From: DATEOR01 sp035698665
GTDB lineage: Bacteria > Actinomycetota > Thermoleophilia > Gaiellales > Gaiellaceae
Assembly (NCBI GenBank): GCA_035698665.1
Contig: DASSBN010000058.1
Span: 1 to 33,166, forward strand
DNA length: 33,166 nucleotides
Direction: 5' to 3'
Shown: positions 7,340-15,015 of the stretch, one piece after another
How positions within the stretch are numbered: the stretch's first letter is position 1
Layout of the letters: each line of letters begins with the position of its first letter
The notes under the pieces: model-generated
The model's input: the letters and a program-made list of their open reading frames with translations, nothing else
What the model was told of the DNA's origin: nothing
The model's database searches: none
Translations under genes and position numbers: made by a program

Positions 7340-8619
7340 AGCGCGAGGCCCGGCTCTTCGAGGAACGACTTCACCGTGGCGAGGAACTCGGACGCGGTGG
7401 CGCCGTCCACGGAGCGGTGGTCGATGGTCAGCGTCATGTCCATGCGCGGCTGGATCTCGAAGTCGCCGTCCAGGACGACCGCGCGCTCTTCGATCGCACC
7501 GACAGCGAGGATTCCGGCCTGCGGCGGGTTGAGGACGGCCGTGAAGCGCTCCACCCCGTACATGCCGAGGTTGGAGATCGTGAACGTGCCTCCGTCCAGG
7601 TCCTCGGCGCGCAGCTTGCCCTCGCGGGTGCGCGAGACGATGTCCGCGCGAGCCCCGGCGATCTCGGGGATGGTCAGACGCTCGCAGCCCTGGATCACCG
7701 GGACGACGAGCCCGTGCGGGACCGCGACGGCGATGCCGATGTTCGCCGTCGGGAAGAGCTGCACCCAGTCTCCCGCGAAGTGGGCGTTCACGTCGCGGTG
7801 GCGCATGAGCGCGAGCGCGACGACCTTCGTCAGGATGTCGGAGTACGTCGGCCGCACTCCGCCTTCCTTCACCTTGGCGAGCAAGGCCTCACGGAGCCGG
7901 ATCGACGCGGTCATGTCTGCCGACATGGAGATCTGGAACGCGGGCGCCTCCCACGCCTCGGTCATGCGGCGCGCGATCGTCTTGCGCATCTGGTTCAGCT
8001 TCACGACCTCGATCTCGCCGCTCGGCGCTGCGGCAGCGGCCGCCGGGGCAACGCTCACGGCGCCGGTCGCGGATGCGCGTTCGACGTCTTCGGCGACGAT
8101 GCGCCCCTCGGGGCCGGTGCCGCGCAGGGCGGAGAGCTCGATCCCTCGCTCGCGCGCGATCCGGCGCGCCAGAGGCGACGCCTTGATCCGGCCGCCATTC
8201 TGGCGCTGCTCCGAAACCTCCGGTTTCGGGGCAGGCTCATCGTCCTCCCGAACGCGTTCGCGTTCTTCCTCTCGATCCGGACCGGGCTGTCCCTCCTCGA
8301 CCGGCTCCTCCTCGGTGACCTTGGTCGGATCCTCGGCCTCTCCTTCGGCCGAATCGACAGATTCGGCCGAAATGTCTTCGCCTTCTTGGCCGATCACGGC
8401 GATGGCCTTGCCGACCTCGATCTCCTCGCCCTCCCCGGCGAGGATTTTCAGGAGGACGCCGGAGGACTCCGCCTCGACCTCCTGAGTCACCTTCTCGGTG
8501 TCGAGCTCGTAGAGAGGCTCGCCCTTCTCGACGTTCTCGCCCTCGGACTTGAGCCAGCGCACGATCGTGCCGGTCTCCATCCCCTGGCCGAGCCGCGGAA
8601 GGGTGACGTTCGAGCTCAT
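7336..8619 (-). CDS. 2-oxoacid dehydrogenase E2, dihydrolipoamide acyltransferase
   Basis: The 427-residue core enzyme moves the acyl group from E1 to CoA. It has one N-terminal lipoyl domain (residues 1-80, lipoylated Lys43 in DTEKV), a long Glu/Asp/Pro-rich linker (about 82-142), a peripheral-subunit-binding domain (about 146-181, IKASPLARRIARERGIELS), and the catalytic domain ending in DHRSVDGATASEFL with active His401. ATG 8619 shares ATGA with the E1beta stop; the longer frame to 8679 only runs back into E1beta. A single lipoyl domain and the two-subunit E1 fit either a pyruvate or an acetoin complex. Confidence 0.95.
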   Translation of the reverse strand: MSSNVTLPRLGQGMETGTIVRWLKSEGENVEKGEPLYELDTEKVTQEVEAESSGVLLKILAGEGEEIEVGKAIAVIGQEGEDISAESVDSAEGEAEDPTKVTEEEPVEEGQPGPDREEERERVREDDEPAPKPEVSEQRQNGGRIKASPLARRIARERGIELSALRGTGPEGRIVAEDVERASATGAVSVAPAAAAAAPSGEIEVVKLNQMRKTIARRMTEAWEAPAFQISMSADMTASIRLREALLAKVKEGGVRPTYSDILTKVVALALMRHRDVNAHFAGDWVQLFPTANIGIAVAVPHGLVVPVIQGCERLTIPEIAGARADIVSRTREGKLRAEDLDGGTFTISNLGMYGVERFTAVLNPPQAGILAVGAIEERAVVLDGDFEIQPRMDMTLTIDHRSVDGATASEFLATVKSFLEEPGLAL

Positions 8620-9596
8620 TCCTTGCCGACGGTCTTCTTGATCGCCGCGAGCACGTCCTTCGCGTGGGGAACGACCCACTCTTCCATGACGGGCGCGAAC
8701 GGGATCGGCGTGAACTTGGCGCCGACGCGCGCAACCGGCGCGTCGAGGTAGTCGAAGGCCTTCTCCTGGATGACCGCGGCGACCTCCGCGCCCCAGCCCA
8801 TGCGCGTCACGGCCTCGTGCGCGACGACCGCGCGGTTCGTCTTCTGGACGGAGGCGATGAGCGCGTCCTCATCGAGGGGCTGCAGCGTGCGCGGATCGAA
8901 GACCTCGACGGAGATCCCCTCCTCCGCAGCCTGCTCGGCGGCCTTCAGCGACTCGTGGACGAGGCGGCCGGTCGCGATCACCGTCACGTCCTCGCCCTCG
9001 CGGTGGATCCGCGCCTTGCCGAGCTCGATCGGCTCGAGCTTCTCGGGAACCTCGCCCTTGATCCCGTACAGCGTGCGGTGCTCGAAGAAGATGATCGGGT
9101 TGTCCTCGTAGATGGAGGTCCACAGGAGGCCGCGCACGTCCTCGGGCGTCGACGGGAAGACGACCTTCAGCCCGGGCACGTGGACGAACCACGCCTCGAG
9201 CTGCTGGGCGTGCTGTGCGCCGGGAGACCAGCCGGCGCCGCCCTGCGTGCGGATCGTGAGCGGCACCTTGATCTGGCCGCCCGACATGTAGCGGTGTTTG
9301 GCGGCCTGGCTCACGAGCTGCTCCATCGCGAGCGTCGTGAAATCCTGGTACATGATCTCGACGATCGGGCGCATCCCCGCGATCGCGGCGCCGATGCCCG
9401 CGCCGACGATGGCCATCTCGGAAATAGGGGTATTGCGCACGCGGTCGGGCCCGAACTCCTCGAGCATCCCCTGCGTCACGCCCATGGAGCCGCCCATCTC
9501 GGCGATGTCCTCGCCCATGATGAAGACGTCGTCGTCCCGCCTCATCGCGGTCGACATCGCGTCCCGAACCGCCTCCCGGTAGGAGAGCTCAGGCAT
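8616..9596 (-). CDS. 2-oxoacid dehydrogenase E1 beta subunit
   Basis: A 326-residue transketolase-like subunit that pairs with E1alpha to decarboxylate the 2-oxoacid on thiamine diphosphate. It carries FIMGEDIAEMGG, RVRNTPISEMAIVGAGIGAA, the loop TIRTQGGAGWSPGAQHAQQLE, VFPSTPEDVRGLL and FEHRTLYG, all typical of PdhB/AcoB-type proteins, and the transketolase C-domain (IATGRLVHESLKAA, VFDPRTLQPLDEDAL). ATG 9596 lies inside the end of the E1alpha gene (8-base overlap) and its stop overlaps the E2 start. The loop motif is also usual in acetoin dehydrogenase AcoB, so the true substrate remains open. Confidence 0.95.
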   Translation of the reverse strand: MPELSYREAVRDAMSTAMRRDDDVFIMGEDIAEMGGSMGVTQGMLEEFGPDRVRNTPISEMAIVGAGIGAAIAGMRPIVEIMYQDFTTLAMEQLVSQAAKHRYMSGGQIKVPLTIRTQGGAGWSPGAQHAQQLEAWFVHVPGLKVVFPSTPEDVRGLLWTSIYEDNPIIFFEHRTLYGIKGEVPEKLEPIELGKARIHREGEDVTVIATGRLVHESLKAAEQAAEEGISVEVFDPRTLQPLDEDALIASVQKTNRAVVAHEAVTRMGWGAEVAAVIQEKAFDYLDAPVARVGAKFTPIPFAPVMEEWVVPHAKDVLAAIKKTVGKE

Positions 9597-10563
9597 AGAC
9601 GTTCTTCAACGCGTCTTCGGGCTTGGGATCGGTGCCGTTCTTGGAGAACTCGACGGCGGCCTCGACGATCTTGACGATCTCGGCGTCCATCTCGTCCCAT
9701 TCGGAGTCGGGCAGCTCGAGCTTCTCGCGCGCCTTCGTGATCGGATCCTGCGTCTGGCGCAGCTCCCGGACCTCCTCCTTCGGGCGATACACCTGCGGGT
9801 CGCCGATGTAGTGGCCCGTGAGCCGGTACGTCTCGGCAAGGAGGAACACGGGGCCCTTCCCCTCGCGCGCGTGCTTGAGGGCCTTCTTCGCCACGTCGAA
9901 GACGGCCTCGACGTCCTGACCGTCGACCTTCATGGCGGTCATGCCGAAGGCCTCCGCGCGCTTCGTCAGGTCTTCGATCGGGAGCTGCTGGGAGGCGGGC
10001 GTGGACTCCGCGTAGTGGTTGTTCTCGCAGACGAAGACCGCGGGCACCTTCCAGAGCTGCGCGAGGTTGAGAGACTCGTGGAACGTGCCGATGTTTGTCG
10101 CCCCGTCGCCGAAGAAGGCGACCGCGACGCGCGGCTCCCCGCGCATCTTGAAGGCGAGCGCCGAACCCACGATCCCGGGGAGCCCGCCGCCGACGACGGC
10201 GTTGGCGCCGAGATTGCCGCGCTCGACGTCGTAGAGGTGCATCGAGCCGCCGTAGCCGTGGCTCATGCCCTCGACCTTGCCGTAGAGCTCCGCCATGACT
10301 TCGTTCGGATGCGTGCCCTTGGCGAGCGTGTGCCCGTGCGCACGGTGCGTCGAGGCGATGACGTCGTTCTCCTCGAGCGCCTGACAGACGCCGACCGCGA
10401 CGGCCTCCTGGCCGATGGCGACATGGAGGAATCCGGGCAGCTCACCGGCCCGGAAGCGCTCCTCCACCTTCTCCTCGAACCGGCGGATGAGCAGCATCTC
10501 CCGGAGGAACTCCTTCAGGCGCCCACTGGACGAAACCTGCCCTTTTTCCTCTAGCGTGGCCAC
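9589..10563 (-). CDS. 2-oxoacid dehydrogenase E1 alpha subunit
   Basis: A 324-residue thiamine-diphosphate subunit. The cofactor motif FGDGATNIGTFHESLNLA ... VCENN spans residues 151-182. HVAIGQEAVAVGV, STHRAHGHTLAKG and YGGSMHLYD are the usual PdhA/AcoA landmarks, and RLTGHYIGDPQVYRPKEEV is the phosphorylation-loop region. A frame reaching 10935 exists but its extra residues are the antisense of the divergent gene. GTG 10563 gives the conserved N-terminus (EFLREMLLIRRFEEKV), has no ribosome site, and follows TAGCTT (10577-10572) by eight bases, so the message may be leaderless. It is the first gene of the E1alpha-E1beta-E2-VOC-oxidoreductase unit. Confidence 0.95.
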   Translation of the reverse strand: MATLEEKGQVSSSGRLKEFLREMLLIRRFEEKVEERFRAGELPGFLHVAIGQEAVAVGVCQALEENDVIASTHRAHGHTLAKGTHPNEVMAELYGKVEGMSHGYGGSMHLYDVERGNLGANAVVGGGLPGIVGSALAFKMRGEPRVAVAFFGDGATNIGTFHESLNLAQLWKVPAVFVCENNHYAESTPASQQLPIEDLTKRAEAFGMTAMKVDGQDVEAVFDVAKKALKHAREGKGPVFLLAETYRLTGHYIGDPQVYRPKEEVRELRQTQDPITKAREKLELPDSEWDEMDAEIVKIVEAAVEFSKNGTDPKPEDALKNVYA

Positions 10564-10603
10564 GCGCCGACAAGCTAGCAGCGCGCCACTAGACTTGCGG
10601 GCC
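10564..10603. promoter_or_regulatory. 40-base divergent promoter region
   Basis: For the plus gene: CCGACA (10567-10572), a 17-base spacer, TAGACT (10590-10595), eight bases, ATG 10604. For the minus E1alpha gene: TAGCTT (10577-10572), eight bases, GTG 10563. The minus -10 lies on the plus -35, so the two promoters should exclude each other. Confidence 0.5.
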
Positions 10604-11242
10604 ATGCAATTCGTCGACCAGTGGAGGGAGATCGAGCCCGCGCTTCCGAACGGCTGGAGCTCCGCGCGGCTGTCTCTTTCCGTTGCCGAAGAGACCGACC
10701 CGGACCGCGCAGCCCTCATCCTCGCCTCGCTGACTCCGGGGCGAACGGGCCCGAGCTTCCGGCTCGTCGTGCGCCCGGACCGTAACCCGGAGACCATCTT
10801 CCGGCGGCTCGACCGCGAAGGCATCCGGGGGCGGGTCGATCTCGTCGGCACCGAGGAACGACCGGTCGAGCAGGCGCAGGTGGCTCCTCGCCGCGCCGAC
10901 GCGTCGCTGGTAGCGCAATGGGACGAGCTCGCCACGGATCTCCCCCCGGACTGGTCGGAGGTCTACGCCGAGCTCGAGCTCTCGTCGTCCGACTTCATCT
11001 CGAGGGCCGCGCTGCTCATGGCGCCGGTCAATCCGGCGCGCTACGGCGCTCTGACGGTTCTGCGCTTCCGCGTCGCGAGCCGAACGGGCTACGGGACGGC
11101 AGCCGAGATGGCGCGGCGCTGCATGGAACGGCTTGACGCCGAGCGCATCACCGGCTCGCTCCGCGCGCTCCGTGTTCTCTCGCACACCGCTCACGTCGCC
11201 ACCCAGGGCCCCGTCTGGCGTGTCGGAGGCCGGTCGGTTTGA
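10604..11242 (+). CDS. Unrecognised protein with internal duplication
   Basis: A 212-residue soluble protein that I cannot assign to a family. It is built of two similar halves: QWREIEPALPNGWSSARLSL (residues 6-25) corresponds to QWDELATDLPPDWSEVYAEL (105-124), each followed by RAAL(I/L)(L/M)A.(L/V).P, a beta-rich stretch, and a helix ending in a RRLDREGI / ERLDAERI motif. The spacer (about 84-98) is charged. It has no membrane helix or signal. ATG 10604 is the start with a good promoter in front; a frame from 10415 only extends into E1alpha. Its stop shares TTGA with the PRC-barrel-like gene, so the pair should work together. Confidence 0.8.
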   Translation: MQFVDQWREIEPALPNGWSSARLSLSVAEETDPDRAALILASLTPGRTGPSFRLVVRPDRNPETIFRRLDREGIRGRVDLVGTEERPVEQAQVAPRRADASLVAQWDELATDLPPDWSEVYAELELSSSDFISRAALLMAPVNPARYGALTVLRFRVASRTGYGTAAEMARRCMERLDAERITGSLRALRVLSHTAHVATQGPVWRVGGRSV

Positions 11243-11571
11243 GCGCAGGCGAAGAGCCGCAGGTCTCGTGGAAGGTGGTCGAGGCCGGCGCAGACGTCAT
11301 CTCCTCGGAAGGGGAGAAAGCAGCGACGGTCAGCCGCGTCGTCGGCGATCCCGACGCCGACGTCTTCACGGGGCTCGCGGTCAGGGTCGGAATCCTGAGC
11401 GGAGAGCGCCTGGCCCCCTCCGAACGCGTAACGGGAATCTGGGCCGACCATGTCACGGTGGATCTGACGAAGTCGGAGCTGGAGGCACTGCCGGAGTACG
11501 AGGAGGCGCCCGTCGTCCGGCTCGAGCCCGAGAAGCCGGGCTTCTTCGCGCGCCTCTTCGGCAGGCGCTAG
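11239..11571 (+). CDS. PRC-barrel-like protein
   Basis: A 110-residue protein with a small beta-barrel pattern: WKVVEAGADVISSEGEKAATVSRVVGD, then FTGLAVRVG, SERVTGIWADHVTVDL and LTKSELEALPEYEE, which matches PRC-barrel/DUF2171-type proteins. The C-terminus KPGFFARLFGRR is basic and amphipathic and could touch membrane or RNA. It starts with TTG at 11239 overlapping the previous stop. Its own TAG stop overlaps, in a CTAG, the stop of the convergent YdcF-like gene. PRC barrels are often protein-interaction or RNA-processing accessory domains; the precise role is unknown. Confidence 0.7.
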   Translation: MSAGEEPQVSWKVVEAGADVISSEGEKAATVSRVVGDPDADVFTGLAVRVGILSGERLAPSERVTGIWADHVTVDLTKSELEALPEYEEAPVVRLEPEKPGFFARLFGRR

Positions 11572-12011
11572 GCGCGCGCCCGGCGCAGGTGCAGCGGGAG
11601 GGCCGCGTAGGCAGCGGCCTCCCGTACGAGCAGCCGGCCGCTCCACCTGGGCGCGCCGACGGTCCGCACCTCGATCCCGCTTCCCGCGAGAGCCCGCCGG
11701 AAGAGAACGCCCGTGCGGCGGCAATGCCACCACGAGGTGACGGCGACGACCTCGTCGGCCTCGAGCTGACGCGCCAGACGGGCGACGTGGAGGGCGCTCT
11801 CGGCGGTGACGCGCGCGTCGGCGTCGCACAGCACTCGCCCGGCGCCGAGGGGCCAGACCTCCCGCATCAGCTCTGCCTCGGGCCGACCGGTCAAGAGCAC
11901 GGTGTCGTCCTCCGAGGCGAGCTCGGCTGCCGCCGCGACGCGCGCCTCGCAGACGGGGTGCAGGCCGGCGCCGCGCCAGGCCGAATAGCCGAGGACGGCG
12001 ACGAGCCTCAC
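11568..12011 (-). CDS. Short YdcF/SanA-like (DUF218) protein
   Basis: A 147-residue protein. MRLVAVLGYSAWRGAGLHPV, LLTGRPEAELM and especially the paired VVAVTSWWHCRRTGVLFRRAL follow the DUF218 pattern (beta strand, acidic dyad, then His-Arg), and an ESALHVARLARQL helix precedes it as usual. Relatives are envelope proteins with a Rossmann-like fold. No membrane helix is present, so this is a stand-alone domain. The start is GTG 12011, sharing GTGA with the glycosyltransferase stop; a longer frame to 12401 is the glycosyltransferase in another frame. Coupling to a polyprenol-type glycosyltransferase suggests envelope polysaccharide work. Confidence 0.75.
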   Translation of the reverse strand: MRLVAVLGYSAWRGAGLHPVCEARVAAAAELASEDDTVLLTGRPEAELMREVWPLGAGRVLCDADARVTAESALHVARLARQLEADEVVAVTSWWHCRRTGVLFRRALAGSGIEVRTVGAPRWSGRLLVREAAAYAALPLHLRRARA

Positions 12012-12733
12012 CGGCGCCCCTTCATCCAGCGGTAGAGCAGGATCGTGCCGGTCACGGTCAGGACGAGGCTGACCGCCTTCCTGCCGGAGATCCGGGATTC
12101 GCCCGCCGCCCGCTCGCGCATGTTCACGGGGACTTCTTCGACGACGAGGCCGGCATCGGCAAGCCGCAAGAGCCCCTGCACCTCGGGGGCGCCGGTCGTG
12201 TACGGCTGGGCGAGGTGCGGAAAGGCGGAGGCCGCAGCGGCGTACATCCCGCTCGTGGCGTCGCCGAACGGGCGTCCGAGCTGGAGCTTCAACGCGCGGC
12301 GGAGCACGCCTGTGCCCAGTCTGCGCGCCGGGCTCGGCTTGTACCGGTAGGGCTCGTAGCCGTCGCCGGACACGAACCGCGAGCCGACCGCGACGTCGCA
12401 CTCGCCGGAGCGGACGAGGTCGAGGAGCCGGTGGAGCTCCTTCGCGGGATGCTGCCCGTCGGCGTCGACCCGCCCGCAGAAGGCGTAGTGCTTGCGGGCC
12501 GCGTACTCGTAGCCGGCCGCGACGACCACGGGCAAGCCGCGGTTCTCCGGGAAGCTGAGCACCTCCGCGCCGCGCGCCTTCGCGAGCTCGGCGGTGCGGT
12601 CGCGCGAGCCGTCGTCGACGACGAGGACGTCGACGTCGGAGAGCTCCTCGCGAAGCTCGTCCAGGACACCGGGCAGGCTCTCCTCCTCGTTCAGAGCCGG
12701 GATGAAGACGACGGTGTCCGATTGGGTGCTCAT
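12008..12733 (-). CDS. Family 2 glycosyltransferase (dolichyl-phosphate-mannose-synthase type)
   Basis: A 241-residue GT-A enzyme. FIPALNEEESLPGVLDEL is the nucleotide-binding opening, VLVVDDGSRDRTAELA carries the DDGS motif, and RVDADGQHPAKEL holds the DxD-like metal site. The DGQHP/PAKEL pattern and VPVNMRERAAGESRIS near the C-terminus are typical of polyprenyl-phosphate sugar transferases. A short hydrophobic segment (AVSLVLTVTGTILLYRWM) closes the protein and may anchor it. ATG 12733 shares ATGA with the pheT stop, so it rides on the pheST message. It probably loads a sugar onto a polyprenyl phosphate; the sugar is unknown. Confidence 0.9.
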   Translation of the reverse strand: MSTQSDTVVFIPALNEEESLPGVLDELREELSDVDVLVVDDGSRDRTAELAKARGAEVLSFPENRGLPVVVAAGYEYAARKHYAFCGRVDADGQHPAKELHRLLDLVRSGECDVAVGSRFVSGDGYEPYRYKPSPARRLGTGVLRRALKLQLGRPFGDATSGMYAAAASAFPHLAQPYTTGAPEVQGLLRLADAGLVVEEVPVNMRERAAGESRISGRKAVSLVLTVTGTILLYRWMKGRR

Positions 12734-15015
12734 GCGCGGAGCTCGGCGGCGAACTGCGCCCCGAGTGCGTCCACGATCCTCTCCCTCAGCCCTCGGGCGT
12801 CCTCGTCCGACAGGGTGCGGTCGGGCGAGCGGAACTCGGCGTGGAAGGCGATCGACTTCCGGCCCTCGGGGATGCCCTCGCCGCGGTAGACGTCGAAGAC
12901 GCGCATGTCACGGAGCTCCGGCCCGGCCGCCTCGCGTGCCGCCGCAATCAGGTCGCCTGCGGACGTGCTCTCGTCCACGACGAAGGCGAGGTCCTGGCGC
13001 AGCGCCGGGAAGGTGATGACGTCCTCGTAGACGATGCGGTCGGGCACCTGTTCGAGGAGCGCGCCGAGGTCGATCTCGAAGATGCCCCACGAACCCTCCA
13101 GACGGGATGGGTGCAGCTCGCCGAACCACCCTCCGTTGCAGCTGGCGCTCTTTCCGGGGTGGAGAAACGGCCGCTCGGCGGGCTCGACCTCGAGCGCGAC
13201 GTGTAGCGCGCCGTAGAGAGTCTCGAGCAGACCTTTTGCGCGCCCGAACCCGCCCTCGACAATGCAGCCGACATGCCAGTGCTCATCGGGCTTGGGGCCG
13301 GCTGAAGGCATGTAGACCCGCGCCAGCTCGAAGAGCGCTATCTCCTCGTTGCCGGCGTCGACGTTGCGGTGGGCCGATTCGACGAGCCCGAGGAGGAGCG
13401 TCGTGCGCAAGATGGCCTGATCCGACGAGAGCGCGACCGGAAGTCGAATCGCGTCCGGCGCGGGATCCTCGGCCGTGAGGCTCGGCGTGTAGGCCTCCGA
13501 ACAGCCGGCGCCGACGAGCACCTCCTCGACCAGCCGGCGCAGCTTCTGCTCGCGGTTGAGGAGGCCGTCGGTACCGCGAGCGACCGTGAACGGCACGTCA
13601 TCGAGATGGAAGCGCGCCACCTCCTCGACCACGTCGGCCTCGCGGCCGACGTCGCGGGCCCGCCAGGTGGGCACGGTGACGTCCTCGCCCTCGATTTCGA
13701 ATCCGAGCTTGCCGAGGATGCGCGACTGCTCGTCCGCGGGGATCTCGAGCCCGATCAGCTCGTTCGCCCGCTCGGGGCGGAAGCGGACGACCGGCCGCTC
13801 CGGCAGCTCGCCCTTCGCGTCGATGTGGCCCGTCCAGCGCGCGCCCGCTACGAGCTCGAGGATCAGCTCGGTCGCTAGCGCTGCCGCCTGCGGCGCAAGA
13901 TGCGGGTCGACTCCCTTCTCCCAGCGGTTCGAACCTTCCGTTCGGAGTCCGTGGCGCTCCGAGCTCCAGAGGATGCCGACCGGCTCGAAGTTCGCCGCTT
14001 CGAGGAGGACGTTCGTGGTCTCCTCCGTCACCTCGGTGTCGAGCCCGCCCATGATCCCGGCGAAGGCGATGGCGCGGTCGGCGTCCGCGATCACGAGGTC
14101 GGCCGGATCGAGCTTGCGCGGATTCCCGTCCAGAGTCGTGAACTCCTCCCCGCGCCGCGCGCGGCGAACGACGATGCGCCCACCCGCGAGCGTGTCGAAG
14201 TCGAAGACGTGCAGCGGGTTCCCGAGCGCGTGCATGACGTAGTTCGTGACGTCGACGACGTTCGAGATCGGGCGCATGCCCGCCGACACGAGCCGTGCCT
14301 TGAGCCAGAGCGGCGAGGGCGCGATCGTCACATCGCGGAAGAGGCGCCCGATGTAGCGCGGACAGCCCTCGTAGTCCTCGATCGTGACGTCGACCTTCTC
14401 CTCGGTCGGGAGCTCGGGATCCTCGCCCGGCGGCGGCTCGAGGTCGAGGTCGAAGAGCGCGGCGACCTCACGGGCAACGCCGTAGACGGATAGGAGGTCG
14501 GGGCGGTTCGGCGTCGTCTCGAGGTCGAGCACGGTGTCTGCGAGCGGCAGAACGTCGGCGAGCGGCGTGCCCGGCTCGAGCGGCTCGGCGAGTACGAGGA
14601 TCCCCGAATGGTCCTGGCCCAGCTCGAGCTCGCGCTCGGAGAGGATCATCCCGTCCGAGACGCTGCCACGGAGCTTTGCGCGCTCGAGCGTGCGCCCGTC
14701 CGGCAGCACCGCGCCCGGGAGCGCGACCGCCACGGTTGCGCCGGCGCCGAAGTTCCACGCGCCGCACACGATCTGACGCGGCTCACTCTCCCCCACGTCG
14801 ACGCGGCAGAGCTGCAGCCGGTCCGCGTTCGGGTGCTTGCCGGCCTCGACGACGTGACCGACTCGGTAGAGGCCGAGGTTTCCGTTCACGTCGGCTACGC
14901 CGCGCCGGTGGATCGCCTCGACGCCGGCCGTGGAGGTACCGAGCCGGTCGGCGAGCTCCTCCACCGGGGCTTCGATCGGGACGTAGTCCCTGAGCCAGGA
15001 AAGTGGAATCCTCAA
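12730..15015 (-). CDS. pheT: Phenylalanyl-tRNA synthetase beta subunit
   Basis: A 761-residue subunit that binds tRNA and edits mis-charged Tyr. It contains the N-terminal MRIPLSWLRDYV, the EMAP-type tRNA-binding domain (about 39-150, VVEAGKHPNADRLQLCRVD, GSVSDGMILSERELEL), B3/B4 editing domain (TTPNRPDLLSVYGVARE; DVTNYVMHALGNPLHVFD), B5 and the C-terminal FDX-ACB domain (FPALRQDLAFVVDE; VFDVYRGEGIPEGRKSIAF). The start is TTG at 15015 overlapping the pheS stop in TTGA. Length is at the short end of the family, with no domain missing. It is followed by the coupled glycosyltransferase. Confidence 0.97.
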   Translation of the reverse strand: MRIPLSWLRDYVPIEAPVEELADRLGTSTAGVEAIHRRGVADVNGNLGLYRVGHVVEAGKHPNADRLQLCRVDVGESEPRQIVCGAWNFGAGATVAVALPGAVLPDGRTLERAKLRGSVSDGMILSERELELGQDHSGILVLAEPLEPGTPLADVLPLADTVLDLETTPNRPDLLSVYGVAREVAALFDLDLEPPPGEDPELPTEEKVDVTIEDYEGCPRYIGRLFRDVTIAPSPLWLKARLVSAGMRPISNVVDVTNYVMHALGNPLHVFDFDTLAGGRIVVRRARRGEEFTTLDGNPRKLDPADLVIADADRAIAFAGIMGGLDTEVTEETTNVLLEAANFEPVGILWSSERHGLRTEGSNRWEKGVDPHLAPQAAALATELILELVAGARWTGHIDAKGELPERPVVRFRPERANELIGLEIPADEQSRILGKLGFEIEGEDVTVPTWRARDVGREADVVEEVARFHLDDVPFTVARGTDGLLNREQKLRRLVEEVLVGAGCSEAYTPSLTAEDPAPDAIRLPVALSSDQAILRTTLLLGLVESAHRNVDAGNEEIALFELARVYMPSAGPKPDEHWHVGCIVEGGFGRAKGLLETLYGALHVALEVEPAERPFLHPGKSASCNGGWFGELHPSRLEGSWGIFEIDLGALLEQVPDRIVYEDVITFPALRQDLAFVVDESTSAGDLIAAAREAAGPELRDMRVFDVYRGEGIPEGRKSIAFHAEFRSPDRTLSDEDARGLRERIVDALGAQFAAELRA

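Noticed and set aside
8343..8372. Two copies of TTCGGCCGAA-type palindrome
   Set aside because: They lie in the repetitive Glu/Ser-rich linker of E2 and follow from the codons for repeated Ser-Ala-Glu residues.
6572..8485. 637-residue plus-strand open frame rich in Ser/Arg
   Set aside because: Antisense of the MDR, VOC and E2 genes; Ser/Arg/Pro-rich composition is typical of shadow frames in GC-rich DNA.
10564..10935. N-terminal extension of E1alpha
   Set aside because: The added 124 residues are Ser/Arg-rich antisense of the divergent gene and would cover its promoter.
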